Shown: piece after piece, positions 7,443-10,609 of the stretch | Numbering within the stretch: position 1 is the first letter of the stretch | Layout of the letters: each line of letters starts with the position of its first letter | NCBI GenBank assembly: GCA_034211175.1 | Contig: JAXHUH010000207.1 | Coordinates: forward strand, 1-10,609 | Origin: JAXHUH01 sp034211175 | GTDB lineage: Bacteria; Actinomycetota; Acidimicrobiia; Acidimicrobiales; CAIXPF01 | Direction: 5' to 3' | Length of the DNA: 10,609 nucleotides | The notes under the pieces: model-generated | Told to the model about the DNA's origin: nothing | Database searches by the model: none | Seen by the model: only the letters and a program-made list of their open reading frames with translations | Made by a program: the position numbers and the translations under genes

Positions 7443-7993
7443 GCCTGCTCCTCCTCGATGATGCGGCGGGCGTGGGCACGGGCCCGGGACAGGCGGGACC
7501 GGACGGTCCCGTGGGCGACGCCGAGGATCTCGGCGGCGGTGCGGGTGTCGAAGCCGTGGCCGTCGACGAGCACCACCGTCGCCCGCTGGTCACCCGGCAA
7601 CGCGTGCAGCACCCGGGTCGCGAGATCGGCGTCGGCGGCGAGGCCGTCTGGCCCGGTTCGCTCGACCGGGCGGTCGTGTTCATGATCGGTGGCATCGACC
7701 GGGGTCGGACGCCGGCGTCCACGCCGCAGCTCGTCGATGCAGGCGTTGGCGACGATCCGGTACAGCCAGGTGCCGATCGCGGAGCGGCCGTCGAAGTGGG
7801 CCAGACCGACGTACGCCTTCAGGTAGGCGTCCTGGAGCGCGTCGTCCATCCGTCCGACGTCGCCCAGCATGGACCACGCCAGGCCCCGCAGCCGCTCGTC
7901 GTAACGCCCGACCAGCTCGGCGAACGCCTGCCGCTGACCGGCGCGCACCCGTTCGACCAGCGCCTCGTCGGTCGTCGTCCCACCGGTCACCAT
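7439..7993 (-). CDS. ECF-family RNA polymerase sigma factor
   Basis: The 184-aa protein shows sigma region 2 at about 23-92 (AFAELVGRYDERLRGLA, then DDALQDAYLKAYVGL, GTWLYRIVANACIDELRR) and region 4 at about 128-178 (LPGDQRATVVLVDGHGFDTR, AAEILGVAHGTVRSRLSRAR), with no region 3, which defines the ECF group. These factors redirect RNA polymerase to promoters of GGAAC-N16/17-CGTC type. It ends in a 4-base overlap with a membrane anti-sigma gene and has its own GGAAC-N17-CGTC promoter upstream, so positive autoregulation held in check by the anti-sigma factor is likely. ATG 7993 is chosen; an in-frame TTG at 8011 would add six residues, and neither has a clear ribosome binding site. The regulon is not visible except for the two promoters in this window. 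Confidence 0.92.
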   Translation of the reverse strand: MVTGGTTTDEALVERVRAGQRQAFAELVGRYDERLRGLAWSMLGDVGRMDDALQDAYLKAYVGLAHFDGRSAIGTWLYRIVANACIDELRRGRRRPTPVDATDHEHDRPVERTGPDGLAADADLATRVLHALPGDQRATVVLVDGHGFDTRTAAEILGVAHGTVRSRLSRARAHARRIIEEEQA

Positions 7994-8052
7994 CACGTTG
8001 GGCCCAGGCAACGGCCGGCATCAGGTCTCGCGCGCGTCCTCATGGGGCTTCC

Positions 8053-8078
8053 GACGACCCGGGCCGTCGAGATGTTCC
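8053..8078 (-). promoter_or_regulatory. ECF-type promoter of the sigma/anti-sigma operon
   Basis: On the minus strand GGAAC (8078-8074) and CGTC (8056-8053) are separated by 17 bases, the consensus spacing and sequence of ECF sigma promoters. Transcription would begin near 8045, about 50 bases before the sigma start at 7993. This points to the factor transcribing its own operon. Confidence 0.6.
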
Positions 8079-8123
8079 ATCCCCACCCGTTCTCACCGTC
8101 GGCAGCACTGCGGACGCCCCCGG

Positions 8124-8129
8124 TAGCCT
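8124..8129 (+). promoter_or_regulatory. Candidate -10 box before the small ORF at 8136
   Basis: TAGCCT fits TANNNT and stands exactly six bases before the GTG at 8136, the same geometry as before queF and the amidohydrolase. No -35 box or Shine-Dalgarno is visible. It is the main argument that the following small frame is a real gene. Confidence 0.35.
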
Positions 8130-8135
8130 GACGGC

Positions 8136-8462
8136 GTGGACGACGGCGCCTCACGCACACCACCGCGACGGCGTACGTCCACGACCCGCCGCACCGCGGC
8201 CGCCGTGATGTTGGGCGTCGGCGCCATCTTCGGCCCTCGGACCGATCCGACGGCGCACTGGTCGACCACCGTGGTCGCCGAGGCGCAGGCCGCGCACGTC
8301 GCCGCCGAGGACCGGGCATCGCTCCCCGGCCGCGGCGAGGGCGACGGCGACGCGGAGGACGCCGTCGGTCGCCGGGCCGACACCCCGAGGACACGACGTC
8401 GGCGTCGGGGACCCGTCCTCCGCCGGATCCGGCGCATCCTCGGTCGACGCCACACACGCTGA
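8136..8462 (+). CDS. Hypothetical small basic protein
   Basis: I do not recognise this 108-aa protein. It has an arginine/threonine-rich N-terminus (RTPPRRRTSTTRRT), one short weakly hydrophobic stretch (TAAAVMLGVGAIFG, about 20-33), an acidic/alanine-rich middle, and an arginine-rich tail (RTRRRRR, then LRRIRRILGRRHTR). The N-terminus could act as a signal anchor, the tail could bind nucleic acid or membrane, but both are guesses. Third codon positions are mostly G or C. Support for it being real is the TAGCCT box six bases upstream of the GTG and its fit between the divergent sigma promoter and the convergent amidohydrolase gene, whose stop lies 12 bases away. Overlapping minus-strand frames look no better. 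The composition is low-complexity, so it may be spurious. Confidence 0.4.
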   Translation: MDDGASRTPPRRRTSTTRRTAAAVMLGVGAIFGPRTDPTAHWSTTVVAEAQAAHVAAEDRASLPGRGEGDGDAEDAVGRRADTPRTRRRRRGPVLRRIRRILGRRHTR

Positions 8463-8474
8463 GGACCTGCCGGG

Positions 8475-9704
8475 TCAGCGGCGCACCACCCCGTCCTTGA
8501 TCACGGTCATCCGCTCGCCGGGCTCGACCAGCACCGAGATGTCGTCCGTCGGGTCGCCGTCGACGACGAGCAGGTCGGCCCGGGCGCCAGGGGCCACGAC
8601 GCCGATCTCGCCGACCATCCCGAGGATCCGGGCGTTGACCGCCGTCGCGGACGCCAACACCTCGGCCGGTGACTGGACCTCGGCCCGCAGCAGCAGCTCG
8701 CGGCTCTGGAACGGGTGGGTCTCACCGAGCAGGTCGGTGCCGAGGCCGATCTCGACGCCGGCGTTGCGGGCGATCGTCACCGCCTCCTTGCCGGCCTCGA
8801 GCACGTCCTCGACCTTGGTCACCGCGTAGGACGGCATCCCGAAGTCCCGTCCGTGGGCGGCGATGGCCCAGTAGGTGACGAGGGTCGGCACCAGCGCGGC
8901 ACCGGCGGCGGTCATCACCTGCGCGGCCTCGACGTCGAGCAGGTTGCCGTGCTCGATCGAGCGGACCCCGGCCTCGACCGCCCGGATGATGGCCCCGGGG
9001 GTGTAGGCGTGGGCGAGCACGTAGCTGCGCCGTCGGGCCGCCTCTTCCACCGCGGCCCGAAGCTCGCCCGGGGTGTACGCCTCCATCCACACCGGGTCGG
9101 TCGGTGACGCCACCCCGCCCGACGCCATGACCTTGATGGCGTGGGCGCCGTCGCGCAGCTGCTCCCGGGCGGCGCGGCGGACGGCGTCCTCCCCGTCGGC
9201 GAGGAGCGCGATGCCCGAGTCGACGATCTCGCAGGCGCAGGCGGTACCGGCGGCGAATCGGGGCCGGACGTCGCCGTGGCCGCCGGTCTGGCTGAGCGCC
9301 CGGCCGGCCCGCAGCAGTCGTGGACCGTCGATGAGACCCCGCTCGACGGCGGCCTGGAGCCCGGCGTCGGCGCCGCCGGCGTCGCGCACGGTCGTGAACC
9401 CGCGGCGCAGCATCCCCTCGAGGATCCGGGCCGAGGCGATGGCCCGCAGCGACGGCGGCTGGCCGGCGAGGGCGCCGAAATCCATGGTCGTGACCGCGAC
9501 GTGGACGTGGGCGTCGATCAGCCCGGGAAGCACGACCTTGCCGCCGCAGTCGACCACCTCGGTGTCGTCGTCGGCGTCCACCGCGACGGGCGCCTCGGTG
9601 ACGTCGACGATCCGTCCGCCCTCGACGACGACCGTCCGCTCGCCGATCAGCTCGGCGGCGAGGCTGTCGAACACGGTGCCGTTGCGGAGGACGAGCCGAC
9701 CCAT
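8475..9704 (-). CDS. Metal-dependent amidohydrolase (imidazolonepropionase-like/prolidase-like)
   Basis: The 409-aa protein is an amidohydrolase-superfamily TIM-barrel hydrolase. The binuclear metal site is complete: HVH at H66/H68 after GLID, K191 in AIKVMASGG (the lysine carbamylated in this group), H232 in VLAHAYTPG, H252 in SIEHGNLLD, and D324 in GLGTDLLG. The N-terminal strand region LVLRNGTVFD and C-terminal GARADLLVVDGDP form the small beta domain. The pattern is that of the subgroup containing imidazolonepropionase-like proteins and Xaa-Pro or Xaa-Arg dipeptidases known from marine metagenomes, so peptide or lactam hydrolysis is likely. No signal peptide is seen; it should be cytoplasmic. 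The start at 9704 is set by RLVLRNG and by a TACCGT box six bases upstream; a longer frame reaching 9761 is not supported. No neighbour suggests a substrate. Confidence 0.92.
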   Translation of the reverse strand: MGRLVLRNGTVFDSLAAELIGERTVVVEGGRIVDVTEAPVAVDADDDTEVVDCGGKVVLPGLIDAHVHVAVTTMDFGALAGQPPSLRAIASARILEGMLRRGFTTVRDAGGADAGLQAAVERGLIDGPRLLRAGRALSQTGGHGDVRPRFAAGTACACEIVDSGIALLADGEDAVRRAAREQLRDGAHAIKVMASGGVASPTDPVWMEAYTPGELRAAVEEAARRRSYVLAHAYTPGAIIRAVEAGVRSIEHGNLLDVEAAQVMTAAGAALVPTLVTYWAIAAHGRDFGMPSYAVTKVEDVLEAGKEAVTIARNAGVEIGLGTDLLGETHPFQSRELLLRAEVQSPAEVLASATAVNARILGMVGEIGVVAPGARADLLVVDGDPTDDISVLVEPGERMTVIKDGVVRR

Positions 9705-9710
9705 GCGGGG

Positions 9711-9716
9711 ACGGTA
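9711..9716 (-). promoter_or_regulatory. Candidate -10 box of the amidohydrolase gene (leaderless)
   Basis: On the minus strand TACCGT stands exactly six bases before the ATG at 9704. It is the same hexamer at the same distance as for queF. No Shine-Dalgarno precedes the ATG, so a leaderless mRNA is likely. Confidence 0.45.
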
Positions 9717-9803
9717 GTCCGGCCCGCTCGACGACAACCGCCGCACGAGCGGGCCCGACACGTCGCCGACCCCGCGCCTGGGCGACGGCAGCGACCGATC
9801 GGG

Positions 9804-10280
9804 TCAGACGATCGGAGAGGTGGCGGCGGCCATGGCGAGCATCGCCCGCGCCCGATCGAGCCGCCCGGCCGCCGTCACCTCGGCGACACCGAGCACGCGC
9901 GCCGCATCGGCGAGACCGAACCCGTGCCCATCGACCAGGAGCAGCACGAGGCGCTCGGCCAGCGGGAGGGAGTGCGGCGCCGACCCGGACGGGTCGCCGA
10001 CACCGTCACCGAGGCCGGCTCGGCGGCGATCGGAGCGGAGGCGCTGCTGGAGGCGTTCGACGCTGGCGACGAACACGGCCCGGTACGCCCGGATCACGGT
10101 CTCGCCCCCACGGCGGGCTCGTCGGTCGGGGACGGCCACGGCCGCGACGGCGAGATCAGCGTCGCCACCATCACCCAGCACGGCGCGAGCGAGAGCGCGG
10201 AGACGTTCCTCGTGCGGGTTCGTTGCCGGCGCGGCCCGGGGCCGGCGCACCCCGGGTGCCCGACCGGGCCCGCGCTCCAC
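9804..10280 (-). CDS. Short sigma-region-4-like regulator, degenerate ECF type
   Basis: The C-terminal third matches sigma-70 region 4: LPLAERLVLLLVDGHGFG, then ADAARVLGVAEVTAAGRLDRARAMLA, a helix-turn-helix that in sigma factors reads the -35 box. Upstream, a segment around VIRAYRAVFVASVERLQQRLRSDRR resembles only the end of region 2; the RNA polymerase-binding and -10-melting parts are not recognisable. It shares the LVDGHGF motif with the ECF factor at 7439-7993, suggesting common ancestry. Starts are uncertain: GTG 10280 (158 aa) is listed, GTG 10250 would shorten it, ATG 10331 would add 17 residues just after the candidate promoter. The N-terminal 30 residues are low-complexity. It may be a diverged sigma factor or a stand-alone DNA-binding regulator; no anti-sigma gene follows. 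Confidence 0.6.
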   Translation of the reverse strand: MERGPGRAPGVRRPRAAPATNPHEERLRALARAVLGDGGDADLAVAAVAVPDRRARRGGETVIRAYRAVFVASVERLQQRLRSDRRRAGLGDGVGDPSGSAPHSLPLAERLVLLLVDGHGFGLADAARVLGVAEVTAAGRLDRARAMLAMAAATSPIV

Positions 10281-10329
10281 CGGGACGGCCGCCGACCGGT
10301 CGCTGCCCCTCGGGGCGATGCATGTCCGC

Positions 10330-10609
10330 ATGACCGTTGAGACGCACGACCGACCCGATCGGTTCCGGATCGACCCCGAAGCCGTGCTCGCAGGCGCACA
10401 CGCCCGCCGACCCGACCGGCCGGCGACACCGCCAGCAGCAAGGGGGCGACGCATCCCCGTCCGGGTGAAGTCCCTGGACGGCGGGGGCGACGAGGAGTAC
10501 GCCAGGGTGATGGGAACCCCGAACGGATCGCCCACGACGCCGCCGACGGCACCGGCGGACGCGGAGCTCGTCGGTCGGACGGTGCGGCTGCGGCCCGCCA
10601 CCGCGGCCG
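10330..10609 (+). CDS. Unrecognised partial protein running off the right edge
   Basis: The plus-strand frame from ATG 10330 stays open for 93 codons to the end of the window; another ATG in frame is at 10318. It reads MTVETHDRPDRFRIDPEAVL, continuing into proline- and arginine-rich sequence with RIPVRVKSLDGGGDEEYARV. About four-fifths of third codon positions are G or C, with lower G/C in second positions, a coding-like pattern but weaker than in the other genes here. I recognise no domain. It is divergent from the sigma-like gene, and its first codons overlap that gene's candidate promoter, so either this start or the promoter call may be wrong. Confidence 0.4.
   Translation, partial: MTVETHDRPDRFRIDPEAVLAGAHARRPDRPATPPAARGRRIPVRVKSLDGGGDEEYARVMGTPNGSPTTPPTAPADAELVGRTVRLRPATAA
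10341..10366 (-). promoter_or_regulatory. ECF-type promoter facing the sigma-like gene
   Basis: On the minus strand GGAAC (10366-10362) and CGTC (10344-10341) are 17 bases apart, identical in core sequence and spacing to the promoter at 8053-8078. Its -10 element is 61 bases from the GTG at 10280, matching the 60-base distance at the first sigma gene. It sits inside the plus-strand frame starting at 10330. Confidence 0.5.

Overview
This window is a very GC-rich stretch of what is most likely an actinobacterial chromosome, perhaps class Acidimicrobiia. That placement is inference. It rests on strong G/C preference at third codon positions, start codons lying six bases downstream of a -10-like hexamer (leaderless arrangement), a mycobacterial-style acyl-CoA dehydrogenase, and an ECF sigma/membrane anti-sigma pair with a typical actinobacterial layout. 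It reads as chromosomal DNA with several short, unrelated transcription units. I see no transposase, phage gene, CRISPR array, tRNA or rRNA.

Layout: 1-258 is non-coding and holds two tandem hairpins and one copy of a larger imperfect inverted repeat. 259-1668 (+) is a MocR/PdxR-type regulator. 1759-2388 (+) is an unusual protein: a compact GGDEF domain fused to a C-terminal ribbon-helix-helix DNA-binding domain, with a perfect 16-bp AT-rich palindrome touching its start codon. 2443-2847 (+) is queF. On the minus strand, 4850-2866 is a two-gene unit (proline racemase/3-hydroxyproline dehydratase family, then ornithine cyclodeaminase/mu-crystallin family) with a 4-base overlap, probably for hydroxyproline or proline catabolism. 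Upstream of it, a 179-base gap carries two identical 54-bp hairpin repeats next to the end of an acyl-CoA dehydrogenase gene (6250-5030). 7993-6342 (-) is an ECF sigma factor and its membrane anti-sigma factor, overlapping by 4 bases and preceded by an ECF-type GGAAC-N17-CGTC promoter. 8136-8462 (+) is a doubtful small basic protein. 9704-8475 (-) is a metal-dependent amidohydrolase. 10280-9804 (-) is a short sigma-region-4-like protein, also preceded by GGAAC-N17-CGTC. The right edge holds a plus-strand reading frame that runs out of the window.

The most unusual items are the GGDEF-RHH fusion with its palindromic candidate operator, the three-copy hairpin element with conserved tandem A-A mismatches and changed inner stem pairs, and two sigma-like genes that share both a protein motif and an ECF promoter architecture. 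The genes do not form one pathway. Joint function is supported only for the sigma/anti-sigma pair and the two-gene hydroxyproline-type unit.
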